Assembly: GCA_022829145.1 (NCBI GenBank)
Contig: CM040744.1
Location: forward strand, 1,178,001-1,242,000
Direction: 5' to 3'
DNA length: 64,000 nucleotides
Source of the DNA: Albula goreensis
Taxonomy: Eukaryota > Chordata > Actinopteri > Albuliformes > Albulidae
Shown here: positions 35,142 to 46,900 of the stretch, piece after piece
How positions within the stretch are numbered: the stretch's first letter is position 1
Layout: the number at the start of each line of letters is the position of its first letter
The notes under the pieces: model-generated
The model's database searches: none
What the model saw: only the letters and a program-made list of their open reading frames with translations
What the model was told of the DNA's origin: nothing
Translations under genes and position numbers: made by a program

Positions 35142-35443
35142 CAGGGGGTCCTCGGGTTACGGTCTCGAGTTACGACGTTTTGTGGTTACGACGCACTCCC
35201 ATAAATTAATTAAAAAACCTAGTTTCGACCTACGTGGTTTGGTTCATAAATACGACCACAGAAATAAAGATAAGAAATTGATTGATACTGCATTTTATAT
35301 GTCCTTCATGTGTTGTGTGTACAGAGTGAGTGACTTAAGGTGTTAACTTAGGTATAATTTAGGTATGAATTCCGACTTGCGTCGAAAATCGGCTTACGAC
35401 AAGTCGTAGGTACGGAACTCGTTCGTAAGTCGAGGACCCCCTG
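35142..35443. mobile_element. Tigger/pogo-like MITE
   Basis: 302-bp element starting cagggggtcctcgggttac and ending gtaagtcgaggaccccctg, so the terminal inverted repeats match perfectly over 13 bp and imperfectly beyond. It is flanked by TA on both sides, the target duplication of the Tc1/mariner/pogo group. The interior holds no transposase. The intact ends and duplication suggest a fairly recent insertion. Confidence 0.8.
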
Positions 35444-35465
35444 TATGAAGTTCTGTGAGTATGTA

Positions 35466-35471
35466 AATAAA
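35466..35471 (+). terminator. candidate poly(A) signal of ptar1
   Basis: AATAAA about 1.0 kb after the ptar1 stop codon, just past a Tigger-like MITE. Another AATAAA at 35263-35268 lies inside that MITE. Mammalian PTAR1 has a long 3' untranslated region, so more distal sites are equally possible. Confidence 0.25.
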
Positions 35472-36519
35472 ATATATATATGTTCTTTGAATTTCTTTGT
35501 TGGTTGAAAGAACATTTTTTTGGTCTCAGCAAAACCCATGTCACTATTATCAAAGTTTTTTTGTTTTAGTTTTGTTTATTTTTTTCAAGAGTTTTGCGAG
35601 GGGACGAAAACTGACAACGTGTCACCAACAAAAGTTTATGAAAAACGAGCTAGCACAATTCCATTCAGGGGCCAGGGGACCTTTGAAAACGAAAAATTTT
35701 AAGACACAAACACTTTTAAACAACAGTTAGTGTTGTGATTTTAACTCTTTTTGAGATTTTACTCTTTTTTTTTTTCCAGTTTCCGTCAGGGTCTGGCATA
35801 GACACCCGACGACCGTTTTTATATGGCTTGACATTCAGGTGTTCGGCTATTAAAGATGATTAGAAGCACACTCTTACGATGCTTAAGTCTATGATTAAAG
35901 TAATAAATTATGAATTATAATTAATATGGCTAGCAAAACTTTGCCAGAAATGGTGGAAGTGATGCAGTGTAAGGGGCAAGTCTGATTGATTGCTGTAATA
36001 AGACCTAATGAGAAGAACTTGGCATTTAAGCACAATCGCTACTTCACTGTCTTCACTTTGTGTTGTTTTTGGGATCTTTAACTTTTTAAAAATATACTCC
36101 CCAGCAAGTCACTGCAGCAGCGCATGGGTTTCCATTCTGAAGGGGAATTATCTTTGAAGCCTCAAACATCCCTTTGACTCTCTCATGACTGGTTACAGAG
36201 CGCCTACAAAAGGCCGCCCGCAGTCGCCGACGCTAGCCACGCACTTGTATTCTAACCGCCGTATTTATTCGCGCTCACCTGCTGATGTATTTTACTCCAA
36301 TGAGTGTCTCTGGTTTAGAAAACACCCTCTTGTGTGTGTTCGACCGATGGTTGAATTCACGCGAGATGCTCTTGCTAAACAGCATTTGGGACACAGGTAG
36401 ACTGAAAAAACTGTCAGAGAAGAACAAAAGGAACATTGTCCTCTTGTGTTCACTCAGTCCTCTTTCACTTTTACAGTAGAGCTGTGGTGTCCAGTCTAAT
36501 CTGAGAAGGGCTTGGGAGA

Positions 36520-36620
36520 GAGCAGGCTTTTTGTTTTGTCTAGCACTAAATCACCCGATTAACCAACTTCAAAATCTTGATTTATGACTTTCATTGGCTG
36601 ATTGGTTGCTAGGGTACAGC
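36520..36620. mobile_element. decayed copy of the palindromic hAT-like repeat
   Basis: Shows gcaggctttttgttttgtct, agcactaaatcacccgatta and, on the other side, gctgattggttgctagg. It is a loose match to the family at 25886-26050. Confidence 0.35.
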
Positions 36621-36679
36621 AAAAACCCAGCACTTCAACCTCACCAGGGAAACCGTGGGCTTTAAGCTGGTGAGATCAT

Positions 36680-36790
36680 CAGTCAGTCTCATCGCTCTCT
36701 AGCGGCCACTACTGGCCAGCCAGGTGCCTCCAAGTATGTCAGCCAGGCTTATATTGACTTTGTGTTCGTCTGACAGCAAAGCATCTGAAA
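36680..36790. repeat. dispersed repeat, copy A (ctctctag-ggcc family)
   Basis: Shares gtcag-ctcat-gctctctag, ggcc, ggccagccagg and ttgactttgt, in that order, with 61670-61790. The family is not identified. Confidence 0.5.
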
Positions 36791-38044
36791 GCTTGAAAAT
36801 GATTAAACTTGTTTGATGTGTGAATCAGAGGAAGTTACTGGGACAACTGGCAGACTCAGTTCTGTTGGGGGAAGGGTGTGGGATTGGAACAGATAAATAT
36901 AAAAACAAAAACATAAAACCCCACGCACACCGCTGTCACTTCTCAGGAGAGATTGGACACCCCCGCGCTGAATCACGGAAGCTGAGAACTGAGTGTCAGA
37001 AACTCATTTTCCATTTAACAGCTTCAGCCAGACCTTCGCGATCAGATGTGGAGGTAACACAAACTTGACATGACTTATAGAAGTATAAGCATTTAAGCTA
37101 CGTTACAGTTAATAGTTGTTACAGTATCATATTGTCTGTCAGTCAGTCAGTTGTGTTGGTATTTATCATGGTGGTAGTAAATGTTGATGAGGTTATTTAA
37201 GACACTGGTGTCTCAGGTCTCTTATATGCAATACCTGTGACAAGTTAGCCAGGTTGGCAGAGTTAGCGATGTTTGTTTCTATGCCGTAGCTTTCGCTCCT
37301 GATGGAGACAGACCTGGCGCACTGTGTCAAACTCTTCCTGCTCCTGTGCATAACAAATCGAGCTCATCTTATTGGTTGAAAACTGGTGCAGGGGAGCTCA
37401 CCAATCAAGGTGTATCTTGGTAACAGCCAGTTAAACAACACTGTAAGTGATTGGTGGATATTTTATGGCCATACCCCCCGTCTCCCTGTGAACATTAGGC
37501 AGGAAGTTGTATCCACCAATCACCATTGGTGGAGATCCTCTATGTTTTCTTCCAGTTATTTCACATCACAGTGGTCTTATTTCTATTTTATCCAATATTA
37601 ATATTTCTGCTCCTAACATGTTCCACTCTGATCAATCATGCAGACTGTGCACAGATGTGTATGTGTGTGTATATGATAAATTGTATGTGTCATAAAACAT
37701 AACCTTGTCTCCAAAATGTCAGCTTTTCCAAAAATGAGGAAAACTGTTTTATCATCGCACTTCATTGAACTTTAAAGTTTTACTCACGTTATTTTGAATG
37801 AACTTTATTAGTCACAGAATCACCAAACGGTGACTGTACACAGCCGATGATGCAGGGTCTCTATTCATGTGTCAAACTCATAGACGGAGATACAAGGTAT
37901 TCTCTATGATTCTGAGGTCGTAGGCGTTTCTGTAGCTGGTGTGTCAGAACCGAACGCTAAGCTTACTGCGAGAACAGACTGTCTGACTGTGAGGCCGCTA
38001 CCGTTTTTTTGGAGAGACTCCAAGGTAGTGCAGACGGAGCTGCC

Positions 38045-38082
38045 GGTGGGGTGGGGGGCGGGGGGGCGGGGTGGGGGGGTGG
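38045..38082 (+). repeat. G-rich tract with quadruplex-forming pattern
   Basis: Six runs of four or more G separated by single C or T bases, on the plus strand. Confidence 0.85.
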
Positions 38083-38428
38083 TCTTGGCGTAGGTGAAAC
38101 TTAGCCTCTGTTGTGCCCAGAGGAGCAGTGGGAGAAGTTATTTGCTCTCCGCCGCGGATTGTGAGGTATTCGCTGTCTCCGTGGGATTCCAGGCCGGCTC
38201 TTTTGTCAGAGTTTTTACAGCGGTACAGGAAGTCCTCCCAAACCACCTGGCTGAGGCCAAGGAAAAGGGGTGGGGCTGAGGCCAGGGGTCAAAGGTCGAG
38301 TGTTTCCTCTGGCACTTGAGCAGTCTCCGCCTCAGCGACCAAAATCCCCATCTTCCAATCAGAGCCCTGTTTTGTGGTACACACCCTCCCCCATTTTATG
38401 TGGCGAGGGCTAGTCTCAGCTCTCTGAT

Positions 38429-38482
38429 AAAGCTATTAGAAAGCAAGTATGAATTAAAGCTATTAGAAAGCAAGTATGAATT
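38429..38482. repeat. perfect 27-bp tandem duplication
   Basis: Two identical consecutive copies of a unit that begins aaagctattagaaagcaagt. The identity suggests a recent duplication. Confidence 0.9.
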
Positions 38483-39628
38483 GTTTTGGCATAAGCTGCC
38501 CAACTGGCCCTCCGGTTTCTGGGGTAAATAAATGAATAACAGCAAACCGAAATGGCGAGCATAGCCTCTAATGTGTTAAGGACGTTTATGTTTTTTGTAT
38601 GTGTGTACAGTAAATGTGAAAGAGTTTTCACTTGAACTAAAACCAGCTCTTGCTGTGTTTAAGAGCTTGTTATGGTGTCAGCACTTAGCAGTGGCTGGCT
38701 TATACACTACAGGCATTTAATGTGTGCTCATTTAGAGGTCTTAAGTGAATCTTGCGTATGTCGAAGACAAAACCGTACAACCAAGTCGGTCAGTTTAGAA
38801 GTAACATAACATATGGCGCAGTATATCTTCTAAGCTGGCTGCAGCACATTAAGGTAATCATTTTTGTCTTTTTTTTTCCCCAATATGTGATCTAAAGTAT
38901 GTCAGTTTGAGGGGACTGCGGTTTTTTAAGGTCAAGGTTGAGACAAAACAACAGGAAAACTGGTCGGTGTTTCATTCTCATACACTCTCTCTGGCTTTTA
39001 CTCTCATGGTCTTTCTGCGGTCTTTCTACCTTCCTTGTTGTCTGTCTCTCAGTCCCTCTCTCTCTGCTATCTTGTACTTCTGTCCGTGTAAAAAGAAGCC
39101 CAGTCTTGACAGTGAAACTGACAGAATGAAGGATTTTGTCTTTGTGTATTTGGCAAAAAAGCACTTTGTGTCAGTACAACAGTCTCTCCGGGGTTTATCT
39201 GTTGTTTGTTTTGTTTTTTTGTTTTACTAGGCTTTTTTTTTGTGGCAGTAGACTCAGGTCACGGCATGTCGCAAGGAATATATGTGAATGGGGTACAGTC
39301 TCACCCTCACACACAACACACACACATTTTACCTCCCACGCACTTGAATCTTTCTCCCTCACGTTTAACTGCAGCACTGCCAGATTTTACCCCATTAAAT
39401 ATTGAAGAATTTTCTAGAAATTCCTCCTAAACCTTCTTATAAAATCCCCCGTTTGTTATTGGATCCAGTTTTTTTTTGTCTCATTTTGCAGGATAAAATC
39501 CACTTAATCTGGCAACTCTGCACACCTGCTCTCTATCTTTTCATGGCCAAACATGGTGCTCTGTAAGGTGTCTGTCCTTGAATGATCCAGAAATATTTGC
39601 GGTTGAACACTCCCCCCACACATTTCCT

Positions 39629-39631
<3 letters not shown>

Positions 39632-39669
<38 letters not shown>
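39632..39669. repeat. (CA)n microsatellite
   Basis: About 19 CA units, uninterrupted. Confidence 0.9.
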
Positions 39670-39671
<2 letters not shown>

Positions 39672-42600
39672 TGCACACACTCCACTGTCCAGCCCCACCC
39701 AATCATTGAATAATTCATTCACCAACAGTTTAGTAACGGAGAAAAGATTTGGCCCCACCCTCCTTTGATGTCTGCTGTCATGTCTTTAGAGGTTAGCCGA
39801 TGGAAAGTGCACAGGAATCTCTTTGAGGTCCCCACAGTGTGATACCGTTTGACATCGCCTCTCACACTCATTTTTCTTCTCTTCACCCCTGTGGCAATTT
39901 TTTCTCTCTTGGTTTTTTTTTTTTTCTCTCCCCTTCTTTTTCTAGTTACTGTTCTGATATAACCGACACATCTTTCTTTATCACTCTGACCTGAACGAAC
40001 ATCAACACAAAACTTGATGGGTGCTGGTCGTGATTTGGGGGAGGTGCAACGTATAACTTGAAAGACGCTTTGATGAAGCATCGGTGACCCTACACAAGCA
40101 CCTCATAACATGCTCATAACCCTCCGTAGGCCTCCCAGTGCTCAACGTAGGCGTTCGTGGGCATTTTGTAACGCTAATTGCCTCCAACAGCATTTTAGCC
40201 CCCGCTGTCATGAACACTTAATGGAGCCGATATGAAGGATTATGAAGTGTTGAGTCTGTTTTGCTGCCTGTCTCATTCTATGTGTGTCTCCCAGCCTAGG
40301 CTGTCCACTCCAAGATTTATGTTGCATCCAAGCTTCTAAATAGTGGGAAATGATCAAGGTATTTACTGTTGGTTTTTTTTTTTTTCCTCTTTTCTTTACA
40401 TAGGCCTTTTTTGTACTTTATCAGTGCAACATCCTACCATTAGTTCTTAAGACCATAGCCATGTGCGCGTTTGGCTTCCCGAGGCCAAATGGCCACTCAA
40501 ATGACCGCCACATCTCTGCAGCGTGCAGTCCGAGCTGCGCAGCTGCTGTGTCAAATGAGTTACTCCTCCCGCACCGCTGCGGGCGCCAGATTGGCCAGCC
40601 GGAGGCGCCCGCGCACATGCAAGAAAACTGAGCTACGTGCTTTAGCACTATAGCATGGCAGAGGGTCTCGAGGGCTGCAGCGCCTGCAGGGTTTTGCACG
40701 CTGCACTTCCTGATTTTACTCATTTGCAGAACTCCTGGTCCAAGGAGGTAAAGTAAATAGCGGTATCAGTTGATATGGGGTGTGGAACTTGAGTTAAAAA
40801 GGCCTGGAGCTCTTCCATTTATTCACTACTTTGTAGGTATGCCAAATACGGCGTTACCACAGTTTGCATCGGGCACCAGGCCTGGGAGTGTCTTGCTACA
40901 CTTAAAAACCGATATTGTATCAGAACCTGCACCACAAAGCAGATTTAGCAGCCCTTGATGTTGTTTTTCCTTGTGAACGAAATGAAAGAATCTGAATGGG
41001 TGTGTGCACCTATAAAAATGCCAAGGTGGTATTTTCCAGTCATTTAAAGTAATTGAAACAAATTAGCAATGCAAATTTGTGTTCAGTTTAATTGAAAATA
41101 ATTCATTAGAAGTCCCATTAACTTTAGATTCAGAACAATTAAGTGAAGAGCTAATTTTTTTTTTTTTTAAAAGACCGTTACCCCAAACTTTTATGGGGAA
41201 GATATACTCAAAAATATTCTTTTTCTGAAACAGAAATGCGCACCCTGTTCCCTAATAGTAATTTCTGTCAGTGTAATTTCCGTAATTTCACACAGAGGGG
41301 GTTTGATGAGTAATTGTTTAACACGGATCAGTATTCAGTATCTCCGTCAGACCTCATTTGAGAAACCCGACCGGGCTGCTACCAAACAGGCGTGGCCCTA
41401 AAAGACAAGGGCGTACGTGGATGTGAGCGCAGTGTTTGGGGTTTGTTCATTAACCCAGCTAAAAATTTATCCGGAATGTCAGGTCACACAAACTTTTGGG
41501 ACGATTCGATATCTAAGAGCAGAAGTTGGTGTGGAACCCCGGAGCAGATTTGGTCTCCGTCTCCAATCTGTGTCCCCAGCCCCCATGGTGACCAGGTTTG
41601 AGAATCTCACAAATGTCAGCTCAAATCGGCTCTCAGTTTTGACCTTAAGAAGAGGTCGTTCACAAACAAGGCAGTCTTATGGAGCCCATTCATTCGCATG
41701 CAGCTCACTCTGCCGACAGCGCAAGCTCAGGCGACTCTTACCGCCTTTTATTCCTCTCCTCCTTTTCCTGAGGGCTTCCACATAAAACACACTAATACGC
41801 TGTTTTCTGCTTCGTTTAGAAGACATAGCTATATAATAATTAAAACCAGTTTGATTTCTATTTTTTAGTGTGTCCAGGAAATATTTTGAGTGTTTTATTT
41901 TGGATTCTTTTTATTTTATTTTTGTACCAGGTTGTCTCCAGGTGTAATTGAATTCTGTTGAACAAAAAGCCACTTTCTGAAAGTTGTTATCTGTTGAATT
42001 AACGCAAGCATATCCCGCTAACAGCCATCGAGAAGCCAGGATGTTTTCAAGCATACCATAGATACAGAATACATGTTGTCCTAAAATATAATATAAACAG
42101 TAAATCTATGCAGAAAACTTCCTTTTATGAAGGTTCAATGAGCTTTTAAAAAGATGTAGCTTCAGTGTTTTATTTTATTTTTTATTTTTATTTTTTTTTT
42201 TTTTTTTTGGGTTTTTTTTTTGGTAGACTTGTCATAGCTTTTATTTATTGTTCAGATCTAGTGTAGGAATAATGCGGAAGTCTGGTGTTCTCATCTGCAA
42301 CATCTCATCTGTAATTAATTTTTGTATTTATTTATAGAGTAATAAATTTTAAGACCCGTTTTCATCTTTACAGTTTGTCAAAATACCAGCTGCTTAACAA
42401 GTGAAATAAAGCTCTTCTTGAGTAAGGGGTGTGTTCTCTTTCCTGTGTCTGAGTTTCTTAGAGGTCGTTCAGCCATTCTCCATCCCTTTCTACTTCTTTC
42501 TTTTCTCCCCTTCTCTCCATCTTCATTCTCCTCTCTTTTTCTCCCTGTGCTCCTCACCCTCTCTTTGTATCCTGTGTCATTCCCTCCCGCCATTGAAATC

Positions 42601-43774
42601 TACCCCTGAAGACTGACCGTAAGCGTCATTTCATTCCTGCTGCATCTCAAAACTTTGGATACAATTACCATTTCTGCAATATTTGTTGTCACCCTGATTT
42701 GTTTCCGTGTGTAATTCAAATGTAGCGCTACCAATCCTTCGTCCTGCAACACCGAAACCTGATACGGTGTAAAATATTGTGTGTCCGTACTGTAGATATG
42801 ACGGACAGATATTAAGATGGATAGATCGTATCAATATGGAATTTGCATCAGGATCAGGGGTGTTATTTCCATTAGTATCCAGTAGGGGTCATCAGTGTTC
42901 CCATCCCATCTTCTGTGAGCTGTTTTTTTTCTTTTTTACTCAGGCAGGTTCCTCCTCTTAACTGCAGAGAGAAGATTCTGTTCCACATCACACGGAGGGA
43001 AACAGAATCGCATCCACTAGTTATTTGGGAAAAACTGAATGACTCTTAAGGGTCATTTAAATCAGTAATTAGCTCTGGTTTTCAATCATTTTGTAGCTTC
43101 GTTTAAATTATTACTTTTTATAGTGCATTATGGTGTCATTACGTACGATGAACACACGTTTGGGATTGACAAAAGTACTGGGGAAAATCATTCCTCTCAA
43201 TCACATGTATTTTGATTTTGAAAAAAAAATCTTGATAACATTTTAATTCTGAAAATAAATCAAAGTGAGCAAGATGACAAACACGGCAGGAATATTTTGC
43301 AGGCACCGAGAGGCAAATTGAGTTTAAATCCACATAAAAAATAAAAGTAAATCCCTGGTGTAAAGCTGAATGCTAAACGCATTAGTCTTTCTGCCCTTGC
43401 TTTCAGTTTGTGCAAGAGTTGTTCTCCAGTTTTGGCTGTGTCAGCAACACGAGCCCTGATCAGTTCCCCAGTTAAGTTCCTCTTTTTCGACCGTTTGAAC
43501 GAAACATAGGGCAACACACTTGAAAAGGACGTTAAAAACACCATCAAAATCATGTACATTTTTTTTCTTCAGACCTTTATAACAAAAGGATGTGGAAAGC
43601 AGTCGTATGGTGTTTAAACACGAAACAACATCAAAAGTGCATTGTAATGTAAAATAAAAATGCAGGGATAAGATTTGTAGAATTGGCTTGTGTGGATGCC
43701 CTTGTTTGTTTGTTGGACACGATTGATTCCCCTCGGTTTTAAAGATGCTTTTCGCATTGTTTGTAATCTTGCTC

Positions 43775-43912
43775 TGATGTCACGGTGTGGAGGGAGGGGC
43801 CGTGTGCTTCGCAGACCGACAGCTGCCGGAGAACCAGGGAAGATGGTGGAGTCGCTAAGGGCGAACTGGACCCAGGGGTTGTCGATTGAAACAAGGAGCT
43901 AATGATACACAG
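43775..43912 (+). promoter_or_regulatory. candidate promoter and untranslated first exon of the next gene (apba1 by synteny)
   Basis: A CRE-like tgatgtcacgg (43775-43785) and a GC-box-like gggaggggcc are followed by about 110 bp of higher-GC sequence. This ends in an excellent donor, CACAG|GTAAGAG, at 43912. It holds a 19-codon upstream-type frame beginning MVESLRANWTQG that stops just before the donor. No protein match is seen. The apba1 link is inference from human gene order only. Confidence 0.2.
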
Positions 43913-46900
43913 GTAAGAGATGGGTGCCGTTTTTAATCTAGTCCCTGAGGCGGATGATCGTATCATCGTGTCATTTAACTGACAAGGCAACGCACAGCTA
44001 TGATAACTTACGATTGAAGACCCGTTCTGTCTTATCCTGGCGAGTGCAGCGTTTTGCCATATATTGAAAATTCCGCTTGGACTGGCCATTTGTGGCACAA
44101 GGCTTGCAGCCGCGCTGCGTTGATTGCAACAACTACTTTTATCAGTAATAAGCAAGTTCATCTGCAGTATTGAACTAGGGCTAAACGCATGAAACAAAGA
44201 ACTGTCCGGGTGGTCTTTTGCCAAATGTGAGAGGGGATAGAGAATTGCGTACGCCCACATTTGTTTCATATGTGTCCAGTACGCACTACAGATGAAAAAC
44301 TGGTAAGTGTATTTTGTATTGCTGAAAGTATCACGGGGCAGTCAGTTTGGCTTGTAACAAGTCATTTATTTGAGGACAGGATGTATCGGCTGTTCACCGA
44401 GTTCAAATAGGGCGGAGTTATTCCCTTCACAACCACATAAGATACGGCTCATGATAACAGCGAAACGACACGGTTATCTCTTGCAGACGTTGTGTTTTTA
44501 GTGTGACGATGATGTGGACAATGCTATTTGCTACTTCTCTCAGTTTAAAAAAGATTCTCCCAGACTGAATATCAGTTTAGTTCTGGCAAAAACCAAAACG
44601 CAGTCTCTCGAACTTGGTATGATAAGCGGGTGTGTGGGGAAGCGAAATTAATTAGCTACACGGGATGCGATAAGCCGCAAGCAACAGATCAACTGATTTT
44701 TTTCTGAGGCTGGTCCAGTGTTAAGATATGCAGCTTGACTCTGTAACAAGTGACCATTCATTGCGATGCGTTTGTTTTGTGGGCCGGCTGTCATTGCCGC
44801 AGCTGCCTCAACGATCCACGGGGACCGGGTCTTGTGTTTTTGCCAAATAGTGCCCTGACTACAGTATATATGCGCCGTTGAATGGCGGCTGCAGCGTACG
44901 CTTGCGCTGTAGGCATCCTGGACCAACCTTCCTGCCAAATACTCGTCCCAGCTGAAGCTTGTGGTGTGTCCCCGATGATGTGCAGGTGAAAAAAACCTAA
45001 ATGGCAGTTTGTCACAGATGCAAAAAGGCTTGGAAGAGGACGTTTCAGGTAAAGCCGTTGTGGCAAATCTTAACCGTTATCAGCAACGCAGGTCGTTTTC
45101 TCTGAGAATTAGGGTTGTTTTTTTTAGTTTCAGTCTCGGTTTTCTCCACCTCCTGCAACACTGCACCTTTTTTTCCCTTAGATTAATGATGTTAACGTAC
45201 CTGGTGGACAGCTGCGGACCAAAACCGAAACGGGTCCCCTGGTTGTGTGTTTGGCATTGATTTCCTACGACACAAGCCCCGGTTTGGATCAGAAACGCGT
45301 GAAAACATACGGGTAGAGAGACGGAGCGTTGTAAGCCTTCTGTGTATCGAATTAGCTTGTGCAGTTCTCATCACAGCGCGCTTGTGATAGATTTGTTTAC
45401 ACTGTCTAGGTTTGGCGCAGTACAGTGAGCAGTCAGCACCGAACAGGTGGCGGGGCTGGAAGACATAGGTAAAAACAAGCCTGCGGTTTTTGACCCGCCT
45501 AATGCAAATAGGTTCGTGAGTGTTTCATTTTATCAGCATTCCAGTCGATCGTGGGAGGTGACTGAATCTGTCGAGTGTGCAATTTTAATGCAGACTGGGG
45601 CGGATTTTGTGTGATGCTGTTTTTGATTCAGTCGCAGATATTTATGGGTCACTACGAATATTATGCCGCAACGAGCATTGAGTGTCAAACACTAACAGTG
45701 TACTACAGCTTTGACACTGAAACACAGCCGTGATTCTTCATGCAAGAGATTACATCATTAATTGTTGTGTCATTCTGTTTCATGTAAAACCTATAATAGC
45801 CTATGAGCATCACCTGTTCTAAGTTAGGTGCTGTTATCTGCCAAATTATGTGAAACATATGCCTGTTCTGCATCCGTCCCAACTGCTGTGTGGTTTGAAA
45901 AAAGAGGGATACATCAGCAAACTTAAGTGTGTGTAGCCCCGTGGCGTGTGGCGACCCCAAGAGGGGCCCAAAGGGATCATGGGATTGGACCTAATGGCAC
46001 CTGCGCTGCATCTGGAATGGGGCGACGTTGTCATAGAGACGGTTTATCACCTGGGATCGCTGCGCTCGCGCTGACGCGCCCGAGATGGCTTTGTTATCGT
46101 CTTCGGGCGTGCACGGTTTGGGCCTTTTTGGCCTGTAGTCCCTCTTGAAATTCCCGATAAGACTAATGGACATTCGGCAGTCGTAGCTAACACACTTTAG
46201 AAATCCAGGGGGGGAGACTTTTTGTAACGGTGCATTTTCAGTAGCGTGTAGATTGTATTCTAAAATGTTATTTTCTGATGGTGTGCATTTCAGTTTTGAA
46301 ATAATGTCATATCTCAGAAATTCAAAAGGTTAATTGAGTAACACTGCCCAGTTTTGGTTATATGATCATTGGTATATTTATAGCAGAACTGTAAATGCAT
46401 AAAAGAAATCAATTATATTTCCAGTGCAAGATTATTTTGAATTGAGGTAGAAATGTTGGAGATTAAAGCATTTAATGGATTCCTTATTGCATTAAAAATA
46501 CATTTTTTATAATGCATAAGGCTATTGTTCTGTGGAGTTAAAATATATTATTATAGCAATAACATACTTATCATGCTGCGTTTTCCCCGACTTTAAGAGC
46601 TATTCTTGAATATCCGTCTTTTTGCAGTGTAGACTAATTCACTTTGACCAAACCAGCATTTTGCAGCTCTTTCTGGGATTGCTATTGATACAGGGCAGCG
46701 TACACACGGAAGATCAGGAAAGTGCTGGTTGGTGGATCTGTCTGCTTATTTCAAAGTGAATTAAAAGCTTAATTAGTGACTTAAGGCTGTGTTGTCTAGC
46801 AAAGTGGCAAAGAAAAGGTGCTGGAAAAAAGAGTGTTATGGAGGTGTGCCTGTATCCTTTGATGAAGCTTGCAGTCCAGCCGCACGGGAAAACGGCGAGC

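Larger units (their letters stand above)
34865..43770. other. region 3' of ptar1, no coding exon recognised
   Basis: Outside the repeats listed separately this is ordinary AT-rich intergenic or untranslated sequence. Frames of 60-120 codons exist on both strands but none resembles a known protein or has conserved-looking splice borders. A T-rich tract spans about 42172-42223. A segment at about 37740-37870 resembles one at 47985-48115 (ttttgaat-aactt-attagt), marking an unidentified dispersed family. Confidence 0.5.

Noticed and set aside
43739..44269. Longest open frame of the window (176 codons, minus strand)
   Set aside because: No recognisable protein features, Ser-rich composition, no supporting splice or start context; it overlaps the candidate first exon on the other strand.
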